The notes under the pieces: model-generated | Seen by the model: the letters and a program-made list of their open reading frames with translations, nothing else | The model's database searches: none | What the model was told of the DNA's origin: nothing | DNA from: an uncultured Acidimicrobiales bacterium | GTDB lineage: Bacteria; Actinomycetota; Acidimicrobiia; Acidimicrobiales; UBA10347 | NCBI GenBank assembly: GCA_937942965.1 | Contig: CALDGN010000007.1 | Span: 1 to 23,339, forward strand | Reading direction: 5' to 3' | Length of the DNA: 23,339 nt | Program-made: the position numbers and the translations under genes | Part shown: positions 14,954 to 22,308 of the stretch, piece after piece | Position numbering within the stretch: the first letter of the stretch is position 1 | How the letters are laid out: every line of letters starts with the position of its first letter

Positions 14954-16794
14954 CCGACCGGCTGCTCGACACGATCCTGCCGTTCCACCTCACGCTCGAC
15001 GGACGCGGCACGATCACCCATCTTGGCCCGAGCGTCCGCGGGCTGGTGCCCGACATCGTCGGCCGGTCGATCGCCGATGTCGTCCCCCACGTCGCCGGCG
15101 ATATCGAGATCGATGCGCCACCCTCAGACGACTGGACCGGCCAGTTGGTCCACCTCCGATTCCGACAGCCCGAGTTCACGCTGCGGGGCGAGTTCCATCG
15201 ACACGACGACGGCGGCTGGCTGTTCGCCGGCGCGCTCGATCCGGCCGACGCGCACCGGGTCAACGACCTTGGTCTTCGCCCGTCTGACTTCGCCGCCTCT
15301 GACCTGACCATGGACTTCTCCATGTTGAAGTGGACTCGGGATAGCCAGATTCGCGAGACCCGCCTGGCCTTGCTCCAACTGCGCCGCTCCATTTCCGAAG
15401 GACATGAACTTCGCGAACGGGTAGACACCGACGCGTTGACGGGCATCGCGAATCGGAATCGGTTCCTTGATGCCGTCAACGAAGTTATGGCGACCGCGAC
15501 CGCCGGCGACTTCTGCGTCCTCATGATCGACATCGACCGTTTCAAGGCCATCAACGACCTCAATGGCCACCACGTCGGTGACGCCGCACTGGTGCACGTC
15601 GCCCGCCACTTGGCCTGGGCCGTCGGCGACAACGGCCTCGTCGCTCGTCTCGGCGGTGACGAGTTCGCGGTGCTCGTGACAACCCCGACCGAAGGCATCG
15701 CCGATCTTCGGCTCGCGGTCGATCAGCTGTGCGCCGACATCGTGGCGCTCAACCTCGACCCCGTCTCGATCATCGACGAGCGTGTCTCGATTCGGCTCTC
15801 TGTGGGTGTTGCGTTCTTCAAAGACGAAGAGGCAGCTGGCGACTTGCTCCGTCACGCCGATGTTGCGATGTACTCAGCGCGAGCAGCGGACGATGGACCC
15901 GTCGGCGTGTTCGACCCACTCGCCCAGCACGAGCTCGAGCTTCGACGTTCGCTCGCCGAGGAACTCGAGTCGGCGATTGCCGACAACGCGATCCAGCTGC
16001 AGTTCCAACCGATCGTCGATCTGCGAACCCGCCGAGTCGTCAAGTTCGAGGTGCTCAGCCGATGGCGGCACCCCCAGCACGGTTCCGTCCCGCCCGACCT
16101 GTTCTTCGATGTTGCGGAGCAGTGCCACCTCATCAAACAGCTCGATCGTTACGTGATCGCACGAGCGCTCGATGTCGGCCGCACTCGCCTCGCGACGGCT
16201 ACTTCCGAAGTCCCGATGCTCAGCGTCAACGTCTCCGCGTTGTCACTGACCGATGACCTCGTCGACTACATCCGCACCACGTTGCACGAGCGGCACTACC
16301 CAGCCAATCGGCTCTGCGTCGAAGTCACCGAAACCTCTTCGATCACCGACATGCACCGGACGAGCCGGGTCTTGCATGAACTCGACGCACTCGGCATCGT
16401 CGTTTCTCTCGACGACTTCGGCACGGGTTTCTCGTCGCTGACCTATCTCCACCAGCTCCCGATCGGTGCCCTCAAGATCGACCGAAGCTTCGTGGCTGAC
16501 ATGCTGACGTCACGCAAAGCCCTCGAGCTTGTCCGCTCGATTCTCAATGTCGCCCAATCATTGGGCCTGCCGGTTGTCGCCGAAGGCATCGAGACGATCG
16601 AGCAGTGCGTGATGTTGCAGAACCTCGGCTGCGACCAGGGTCAGGGCTACTACTTCGCCCGGCCAGCTTCAGCCGAAGCTGCGTCGGAGACAATCGGACG
16701 CATGCTGCCGTTCGGTTCGAGCGAGGTCGACCCGACTCGCGTGGTGTTCCCCCCACAAACCTCGATCAACCTCGACTCGTCGGTCAAGCTATAA
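14950..16794 (+). CDS. HNOBA-GGDEF-EAL: H-NOX partner, c-di-GMP cyclase/phosphodiesterase
   Basis: This is a 614-residue protein. Residues about 5-130 resemble HNOBA, the PAS-like domain that follows H-NOX in soluble guanylate cyclase: ILPFHLTLDGRGTITHLG at the front, and LGLRPSDFAASDLTMDF at the rear, which parallels GLyLSDxpxhDatrD. A charged helix (about 131-160) links it to GGDEF (about 158-315; GGDEF at 235-239, no RxxD I-site because GDNG occupies it). The EAL domain (about 330-585) has E367 (EVL in place of EAL), N427, E458, D488/D489, K509, E545 and Q565, so both activities look possible. ATG 14950 overlaps the H-NOX stop as ATGA, giving coupled translation and equal dosage. No transmembrane segment is seen. 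NO-bound H-NOX probably switches the balance between c-di-GMP synthesis and breakdown; the direction is unknown. Confidence 0.9.
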   Translation: MTDRLLDTILPFHLTLDGRGTITHLGPSVRGLVPDIVGRSIADVVPHVAGDIEIDAPPSDDWTGQLVHLRFRQPEFTLRGEFHRHDDGGWLFAGALDPADAHRVNDLGLRPSDFAASDLTMDFSMLKWTRDSQIRETRLALLQLRRSISEGHELRERVDTDALTGIANRNRFLDAVNEVMATATAGDFCVLMIDIDRFKAINDLNGHHVGDAALVHVARHLAWAVGDNGLVARLGGDEFAVLVTTPTEGIADLRLAVDQLCADIVALNLDPVSIIDERVSIRLSVGVAFFKDEEAAGDLLRHADVAMYSARAADDGPVGVFDPLAQHELELRRSLAEELESAIADNAIQLQFQPIVDLRTRRVVKFEVLSRWRHPQHGSVPPDLFFDVAEQCHLIKQLDRYVIARALDVGRTRLATATSEVPMLSVNVSALSLTDDLVDYIRTTLHERHYPANRLCVEVTETSSITDMHRTSRVLHELDALGIVVSLDDFGTGFSSLTYLHQLPIGALKIDRSFVADMLTSRKALELVRSILNVAQSLGLPVVAEGIETIEQCVMLQNLGCDQGQGYYFARPASAEAASETIGRMLPFGSSEVDPTRVVFPPQTSINLDSSVKL

Positions 16795-16849
16795 GACGGC
16801 GCGACACGGAGCAGCGAGGCCGACCCGTGCGACTAGCTAGCGTTGCCGT

Positions 16850-18157
16850 GTGCTGATCAGGGCGACCATCCTTCAAACCCCTTCTGCGGACCGTCTCGAG
16901 GTCCTCGAGGATCGTGTGCTTCAGATCGGGCCCGATGGCAGGATCGACGCGGTTCGTCCCGCGACCGATGGCGAGACCGTCGATGTGCACCTCCCGGCCT
17001 CGACTGTGCTCGTGCCCGGAATGATCGACACGCATCTGCATGCGCCGCAGTGGCCTCAGCTCGGCACCGGGCTCGACCTGCCGCTCGACCAATGGCTGTT
17101 CGAGAACACGTTCCCCCTCGAAGCCCGGTTCAGTGACGAGGCCTATGCCCGGTCCGTGTGGTCGTCGATGGTGCCGACCTTGCTCGCCAGCGGCACGACG
17201 ACTGCCGTGTACTACGGGTCCGTGCACGAGCCGGCCACGATCGCGCTCGCTGAACAGTGCATCGAATCGGGCCAACGAGCGTTTGTTGGTCGCGTCGCCA
17301 TGGATCATCCCGAAGGCACACCCGACTACTACCGCGATGCCGGACCGGCCGAGTCGGTCGAGGCAACGGCGCGGGTCATCGAAGCGATCCAGGCGCTCAA
17401 CGCCCCGACGCTGGTCGAGCCCATCATCACCCCACGTTTCATTCCTGCCTGCAGCGACGGCTCGCTGCATGGGCACGGTGAACTGGCCGCGGCGACAGGC
17501 GTGCGCATTCAGACGCACTGCTCCGAAGGCGACTGGCAACACGCCCACGTGCAGGAACGCTGCGGCAAGAACGACGCGTTCGCGCTGGCCGACTTCGGGC
17601 TCGTCGCCGACCACACCGTGCTGGCGCATGCGACCCACTTGGACGATGCTGACCGACAGCTGCTCACGTCAAGGGGCGCGGGTGTTTCGCACTGCCCGCT
17701 GTCGAACTCATACTTCGCCAACGCGGTGTTTCCGTTGCGGCGCAACCTGGATGCCGGCATGCGGATCGGTCTCGGCACCGACGTTGCCGGCGGTGCCTCG
17801 GCGTCGTTGTTCGAGGCATGCGATCACGCGGTGACGGTGTCTCGCATGCTCGAAGACGGCGTCGACGTGACTCGAAGCCACGACCGCGGTGTCGCCCAAT
17901 CGCGGGTCGACATCGTCACTGCGTTCTACCTGGCGACCGCGGGCGGGGCCGAGCTTCTCGGCATCGAAGCAGGATTGCTTGCACCGGGGCGCTTCTTCGA
18001 TGCGCTCGCCGTGGACATCTCGCCCGATGGGCCGCTCGGCATCGCTCCAGAGGTTGACGACTGGAGTCGAACGTTCGAGAAGCTCGTGCGTCGCGGCAGC
18101 CCTGCGTCGATCCGCGCCGTCTGGATCAATGGACGGCTCGTGTCAGGCGAAGCCTGA
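16850..18157 (+). CDS. guaD: Guanine deaminase
   Basis: This 435-residue zinc amidohydrolase hydrolyses guanine to xanthine plus ammonia in purine salvage and breakdown. Sequence marks are specific to guanine deaminase: PGMIDTHLHAPQWPQ with metal ligands H62 and H64; ITPRFIPACSD (193-203); THCSEGDWQ with H223 and E226; H260 in VLAHATHL; and HCPLSNSYFANAVFPLR followed by GLGTDVAGG with metal ligand D311. The length is close to the human and bacterial enzymes (about 430-455). The GTG start at 16850 gives the family N terminus (MLIRATILQTP). It lies 55 bases after the HNOBA-GGDEF-EAL gene on the same strand and may be co-transcribed. It ends 14 bases from the convergent acyl-CoA dehydrogenase. 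Confidence 0.93.
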   Translation: MLIRATILQTPSADRLEVLEDRVLQIGPDGRIDAVRPATDGETVDVHLPASTVLVPGMIDTHLHAPQWPQLGTGLDLPLDQWLFENTFPLEARFSDEAYARSVWSSMVPTLLASGTTTAVYYGSVHEPATIALAEQCIESGQRAFVGRVAMDHPEGTPDYYRDAGPAESVEATARVIEAIQALNAPTLVEPIITPRFIPACSDGSLHGHGELAAATGVRIQTHCSEGDWQHAHVQERCGKNDAFALADFGLVADHTVLAHATHLDDADRQLLTSRGAGVSHCPLSNSYFANAVFPLRRNLDAGMRIGLGTDVAGGASASLFEACDHAVTVSRMLEDGVDVTRSHDRGVAQSRVDIVTAFYLATAGGAELLGIEAGLLAPGRFFDALAVDISPDGPLGIAPEVDDWSRTFEKLVRRGSPASIRAVWINGRLVSGEA

Positions 18158-18171
18158 CGTGCTGCGCCTCG

Positions 18172-19377
18172 CTACGAAACGCGGACTTCGCTGAACGGCA
18201 CGCCCTTGTCGACTTCAGGCTCCTTGGGCAAGCCAAGGATGCGCTCGCCGATGATGTTGCGCTGAATCTGGTCCGTGCCGCCGCCGATCGAGGTGAAGAA
18301 GGCGTTGAGCATGGCGTAAGTCGCATCGGCGGCTTCGGGATACGGCTCGCCTCCGAGCATCGCTTCGCTTCCGAGGATGCGACCCTGCAAGCTGCCGGCG
18401 AAGTGCAACATGCGAGACATCGCGAGCTTGCCCAGCGACACAACCGGTGACGAGGTGCCCTTGGCCAGCTCTTGCTTGGCCCGTTGGTTGTTCCAGCCGT
18501 TGAGCGTGCGCCATGCGTACAGACGCATGAGATCCTGTCGGATCGACGGGTCGTTGCTGACGCCTCGCTTGACCGCGAGCTCGACCAGCGAAAGATCCGG
18601 GATCGGCGCAGAGGCTTCGCTCGTCGAGTCTCGAACAGCGTCTTCAGCGTCGGTCTTGCGAGGCCGAGAGACACCCATCGCGGAACGTTCATAGGCCAAC
18701 GCCGACGTGAGCACGTGCCAGCCCGAGTTGTATTCGCCGAGCATGTTCGCGTCGGAGACTCGAGCGTCGGTGAGGAACACCTCGTTGAAGCGAGCGTCGC
18801 CGGTCGCTTGTCGAAGCGGACGAACTTCGACACCGGGCTGATCCATCGGCATGAAGAAGAACGTGATGCCGCGGTGCTTGGCCTGGGACGAATCGGTGCG
18901 GGTGATCAAGAACGCGTAATCGGCCTGGCGGCCACCCGAGGTCCATACCTTCTGACCGTTGACGATCCACTCGTCGCCATCACGTTCGGCACTTGTGCGG
19001 ACCGACGCCAGGTCGCTTCCGGCGCCCGGCTCGCTGTAGAGCAGACACATGTCGATCTCGCCTAACAGCAATGGACGCAGCACTTGCTGCTTCAGCTCGG
19101 GTTGTGCCCACGCGATGATCGTCGCAGCCCACAGGTTCGTGACGTCTTGGCCCCAGCCGCCGACCTTGGCCGAGCGGAAGACCTGGTCGGTCGCGCGGGC
19201 CACCTTGGGCGGAAGTCCGCGTCCGTATTCTTCGACCGGCCAACTCGGCGCCGACCAACCACTGTCGACCAGGGCGGCCAACCAGGCGTCTCGGTCACCC
19301 TCGGGCTCGACGGGGTTCGCCTGAAGCCATGCTTGGGCCTCGGCGATTGCGGCTGCGGCGTCGACGACATCACTCAT
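18172..19377 (-). CDS. Acyl-CoA dehydrogenase (FadE-type)
   Basis: This 401-residue FAD-dependent acyl-CoA dehydrogenase would oxidise an acyl-CoA to the 2,3-enoyl-CoA. Domains are in the usual order: an N-terminal helical part with WPVEEYGRG; the FAD/substrate motif YSEPGAGSDLASVRT (114-128) and NGQKVWTSGG (140-149); and the C-terminal FTSIGGGTDQIQRNIIGERILGLP (361-384). The MCAD-position Glu is Gly (GGGT), but helix G carries E230 in ALAYERS, the isovaleryl-type position, so a base is available. This contrasts with the dehydrogenase at 1776. The chosen start, ATG 19377, gives MSDVVDAAAAIAEAQ; a 12-residue extension to 19413 is open but overlaps the upstream gap poorly and looks non-family. 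It follows the thioesterase gene by 39 bases on the same strand, so the two may form a fatty acyl-CoA operon. Confidence 0.92.
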   Translation of the reverse strand: MSDVVDAAAAIAEAQAWLQANPVEPEGDRDAWLAALVDSGWSAPSWPVEEYGRGLPPKVARATDQVFRSAKVGGWGQDVTNLWAATIIAWAQPELKQQVLRPLLLGEIDMCLLYSEPGAGSDLASVRTSAERDGDEWIVNGQKVWTSGGRQADYAFLITRTDSSQAKHRGITFFFMPMDQPGVEVRPLRQATGDARFNEVFLTDARVSDANMLGEYNSGWHVLTSALAYERSAMGVSRPRKTDAEDAVRDSTSEASAPIPDLSLVELAVKRGVSNDPSIRQDLMRLYAWRTLNGWNNQRAKQELAKGTSSPVVSLGKLAMSRMLHFAGSLQGRILGSEAMLGGEPYPEAADATYAMLNAFFTSIGGGTDQIQRNIIGERILGLPKEPEVDKGVPFSEVRVS

Positions 19378-19416
19378 GGCTTCATCGTCGCAGCCAGGAC
19401 CCCCCTGGACCAAGGG

Positions 19417-20193
19417 TCAGTCTTCGAGCGGCGGCCGGGTGAGCGACGAACCACCGCTCGTCGCGAATGGCCCCTGCTCGTCGTACATCGTCGCCATGGC
19501 CATCGAGACACCGTCGGCTTGGATCTGCTCGGCCGACTCGATCCCGATCCAGTCGCCGACCGGGTAGCGGCCCAACAGCATCGTGTAATCGGCATTGATG
19601 TAGTACAGACCTTCGTCGCTGAAGTTGACGAGAGGGCACGCGATGTCGCCTGACACTGCCGCTCGAACGAGCGGCGACATCGCTTCGCCCTCGACCAACT
19701 CGACCGTGTCGTTGGTCCACACCCGAGAACGAGCCCCGGTTCCCATCCCGCCGTCGACCACGCGGAACAACCATCCGTTGTGCTCTGCGGCCCCAGTGGT
19801 GCCATCGTTCTCGACGCTGTCCGGCGCCGGCCACGTCTCGTGCTCCGGCCTCCAGATGGTGCCCGGAGGATCCGCCGAGGTCACGAGGAACACGGCACTC
19901 ACTCGGCCGACCTCGTGGCCGTCGCAGGTGATCATTGCGTCGATGACGCGAACCTTGCGGCCTTCGCGAACGGGTTGCAACGCGATCTGCACCGGCGCCA
20001 TAGCGGCGGGCCGAAAGAGGTCGACGGTCAGCCGAGCAGCCCGCCATCCGTCGTCGCCGTAGTCCGCTTCGAGTGCGCGAGCCGCGAGCCCACCGAGCAG
20101 TCGCCCGTGCAGCATGTCGGGCGACCAAGGACCGCGAGCCAGTGGCGTCGGCACGAAGCCCTCGTCGTCCTGCGAAAAGTAGAAGCCTGTCAC
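19417..20193 (-). CDS. Acyl-CoA thioesterase, double-hotdog (TesB-like)
   Basis: This 258-residue protein contains two hotdog folds of the TesB/4HBT_3 type. The first (about 15-115) includes WSPDMLHGRLLGGLAARALE, the central helix region, and the strand LTVDLFRPAAMAPVQI. The second (about 135-250) includes SPLVRAAVSGDIACPLVNFSDEGLYYINADYTMLLGRYPVGDWIGIES and the final strand SMAMATMYDEQGPFATS. Such proteins hydrolyse acyl-CoA to free acid and CoA. Its position just upstream of an acyl-CoA dehydrogenase supports a role in acyl-CoA turnover. The start is GTG 20193, with no longer form evident. The 113-base region to the divergent GGDEF-EAL gene holds both promoters. Confidence 0.85.
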   Translation of the reverse strand: MTGFYFSQDDEGFVPTPLARGPWSPDMLHGRLLGGLAARALEADYGDDGWRAARLTVDLFRPAAMAPVQIALQPVREGRKVRVIDAMITCDGHEVGRVSAVFLVTSADPPGTIWRPEHETWPAPDSVENDGTTGAAEHNGWLFRVVDGGMGTGARSRVWTNDTVELVEGEAMSPLVRAAVSGDIACPLVNFSDEGLYYINADYTMLLGRYPVGDWIGIESAEQIQADGVSMAMATMYDEQGPFATSGGSSLTRPPLED

Positions 20194-20306
20194 GGCCGCT
20201 GGTTTACCACCCGCACTCGGAACGGCTCGAACCGCGTGTGGCCCGTCATCGGCATACGGGGCAAGAAATGTGAGTCTTTCCTCTCATATTCCCTGAGAGC
20301 GGGCCG
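20194..20306. promoter_or_regulatory. Divergent intergenic region between thioesterase and membrane GGDEF-EAL genes
   Basis: This 113-base gap carries the start-side signals of two divergent genes. It has an imperfect hairpin, CCCGT-catcggcat-ACGGG, near 20243-20261. A comparatively AT-rich patch runs from about 20266 to 20290 and includes a loose inverted repeat (TGTGAG and CTCTCA). The shared boxes CTGAGAGC and GCGGGCCGATGG also seen before the GAF-GGDEF-EAL gene lie at its right end. No sigma-factor consensus can be named with confidence. Confidence 0.35.
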
Positions 20307-22271
20307 ATGGTGGGTCGTATGTCCTATCCCGACGAGGGTGACGGGAAGCTGAAGTCTCTGGCGATGCTGGAGCAGCACCTGCTCCTTACCCAACGCACCA
20401 TCGTCGGGCGCATCGACACGATCGGGGTGCTCGCGATTGCCTGTTATCTCCCGATCGCGCTTCGAGACGAACTCTCGCTCCAGCGTTCGCTCACCTGGTC
20501 GCTGCTCGTCGCGCTCACCACGATCGGGTGGGCCTCGGCGCTGACGTTCCGCACCCTCGCCCGTGGGGTACTCCCGGTCTGGCTCTCTGGCGTCGTGTGG
20601 GCGCTGCTCCCGTGGATCGCTTGGCCGAGCCTCGTGGCAACCGGGCAGAACGATGCGGCGTGGATCATTGCGGGCGTCTGCGGCTACGGACTGGCGACCG
20701 ATGCGTTGCTGCTTCCGCAGACCTTCCAGCTTCGGGTCTACCCGCTCATGTTCTCGTATCTCGCGAGCTACGTCGTCGCCTTTGTGCTGACCGGGCACTG
20801 GTATCAACTCGGGGGGCTCACGATCCTCGCGTTGCACCTAGCCGCCGGCGTGTGGGGGTTCGAGAACATCAAACGCCGCTTGCTCGTGAACCAAGCCACC
20901 GTCGAAGCCGAAGCGTTTCGCGATCCGCTGACCGGGCTCGCCTCGCGCGGCGCCGCGATCCGCGAGATCGAGCGACGACTCAAGACCGACGAGGCCGTGC
21001 ATTGCATCGTCGTCGATGTCGACGACTTCAAGGCCATCAACACGCACCTCGGACATCACGGTGGCGACGAAGCACTCGTCGCGCTTGGCGATGCACTCCG
21101 CACCCGGCTCAAAGGTTGGTATGTCGCTCGGCTCGGTGGCGACGAGTTCATCGCGATCAATCGCCGCGGACTACACCCAAGCGAAGAGGGTGCGATCACG
21201 ACCATCGATGTCGGACGCGTCGGTACGACGCGTGGGCGTCGCATCATCAGCCTGAGCATCGGTGCAAGTTCGATCGATCGCACCGGCTCGCCCGACCAGC
21301 TGCTGACCGAGGCCAGCGCTGCGTTACGCCGGGCAAAGTCGCTGGGCAAGCGCCGAATGATCGTCGCCGACGACGAGCTCCGTTCCGATGAGCATGACCG
21401 CCAGCACTTGGCTGCGCAAGCGCACCTCGCGCTACAGCACGGCGACATCATTGCCTGGGGCCAGCCGATCTTCGAGTTGTCCGACGCAGAGCCAGCCGGC
21501 ATCGAGCTGCTCGCCCGATGGCCTCAACCCGACGGGCACATCGAGATGCCCGGCAGCTTCGTGCCTGTAATCGAAGCGCAGGGCCTCGGTTCGTTGCTCG
21601 GCGAACGGATGCTCCGCGAAGCCATCGAGCTCCTCGTCGAGCTCGATGCGATCGGCAAGCCCGACGTGTTTGTGTCGTTCAACTTGTCCGCTCTCGTTCT
21701 GCTCGAGACCGACCTGCCAGAACGCATCGCGACCATGCTTGACCGCTCCGGGATTCGCCCCGACCGCCTGATCGTGGAGATGACCGAGTCGCAACGCTTG
21801 CCCGAAACGAATCAGGCCCACCAAGCCATCGATCGGCTGCGGGCGATTGGCATTGGACTTGCCACCGACGATCTCGGCGCTGGCTGGTCATCGATCAATC
21901 AGATGATCCAGCGGCCGTTCACCCATGTGAAGATCGACCGCACGCTGACGACCTCGGACCAACGCGGGGCGGATGAGCTTCTGCACGCGTTGTGCACACT
22001 CGCCCATGGCGCCAATCAGATTGCCATCGCCGAGGGCATCGAGACGGGCGAAGACCTCCACCGGGCGCGGCGGGCTGGTTTCCGACTGGGTCAGGGCTAC
22101 CTGATGGCCCGGCCTGCTCCGCTTAGCGAACTTCTTGAGCTCGTGAGTGCGGGCCCGATGCCGGTTGACGAGGAGGTCCTCGACATCAGCACTCCGGTGG
22201 TGACCTTGGACGAGAACGAGAAAGGGTGGCCGCCGGACCCCGACGACCACCCCCTCAGTTCATTCTCCTAG
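20307..22271 (+). CDS. Six-TM membrane GGDEF-EAL cyclic-di-GMP protein
   Basis: This is a 654-residue inner-membrane protein. Residues about 34-184 form six hydrophobic segments (about 34-52, 62-82, 88-111, 117-136, 145-163, 168-184) with short loops, a MASE-like integral sensor module I cannot name more closely. The GGDEF domain (about 200-355) has an intact GGDEF at 277-281 and lacks an RxxD I-site (LKGW in its place). The EAL domain (about 365-610) keeps E400 (ELL in place of EAL), N459, E491, D521/D522, K542, E576 and Q596. Its loop-6 motif DDFGTG has drifted to DDLGAG. A 44-residue acidic tail follows. Cyclase activity looks likely; phosphodiesterase activity is plausible but less certain. 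ATG 20307 is used; ATG 20319 is an alternative. The gene is monocistronic. Confidence 0.93.
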   Translation: MVGRMSYPDEGDGKLKSLAMLEQHLLLTQRTIVGRIDTIGVLAIACYLPIALRDELSLQRSLTWSLLVALTTIGWASALTFRTLARGVLPVWLSGVVWALLPWIAWPSLVATGQNDAAWIIAGVCGYGLATDALLLPQTFQLRVYPLMFSYLASYVVAFVLTGHWYQLGGLTILALHLAAGVWGFENIKRRLLVNQATVEAEAFRDPLTGLASRGAAIREIERRLKTDEAVHCIVVDVDDFKAINTHLGHHGGDEALVALGDALRTRLKGWYVARLGGDEFIAINRRGLHPSEEGAITTIDVGRVGTTRGRRIISLSIGASSIDRTGSPDQLLTEASAALRRAKSLGKRRMIVADDELRSDEHDRQHLAAQAHLALQHGDIIAWGQPIFELSDAEPAGIELLARWPQPDGHIEMPGSFVPVIEAQGLGSLLGERMLREAIELLVELDAIGKPDVFVSFNLSALVLLETDLPERIATMLDRSGIRPDRLIVEMTESQRLPETNQAHQAIDRLRAIGIGLATDDLGAGWSSINQMIQRPFTHVKIDRTLTTSDQRGADELLHALCTLAHGANQIAIAEGIETGEDLHRARRAGFRLGQGYLMARPAPLSELLELVSAGPMPVDEEVLDISTPVVTLDENEKGWPPDPDDHPLSSFS

Positions 22272-22274
22272 TGC

Positions 22275-22300
22275 CGGTGGGGACCGCAGAGCCCTCACCG
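22275..22300. terminator. Hairpin between convergent genes, possible bidirectional terminator
   Basis: CGGTG (22275-22279) pairs with CACCG (22296-22300), extended by GGG (22280-22282) pairing with CCC (22292-22294) around one bulged T and a 9-base loop. It fills the 37-base gap between two convergent stop codons. There is no T-tract on either side, so intrinsic termination is uncertain. Confidence 0.4.
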
Positions 22301-22308
22301 ATCGTGTA

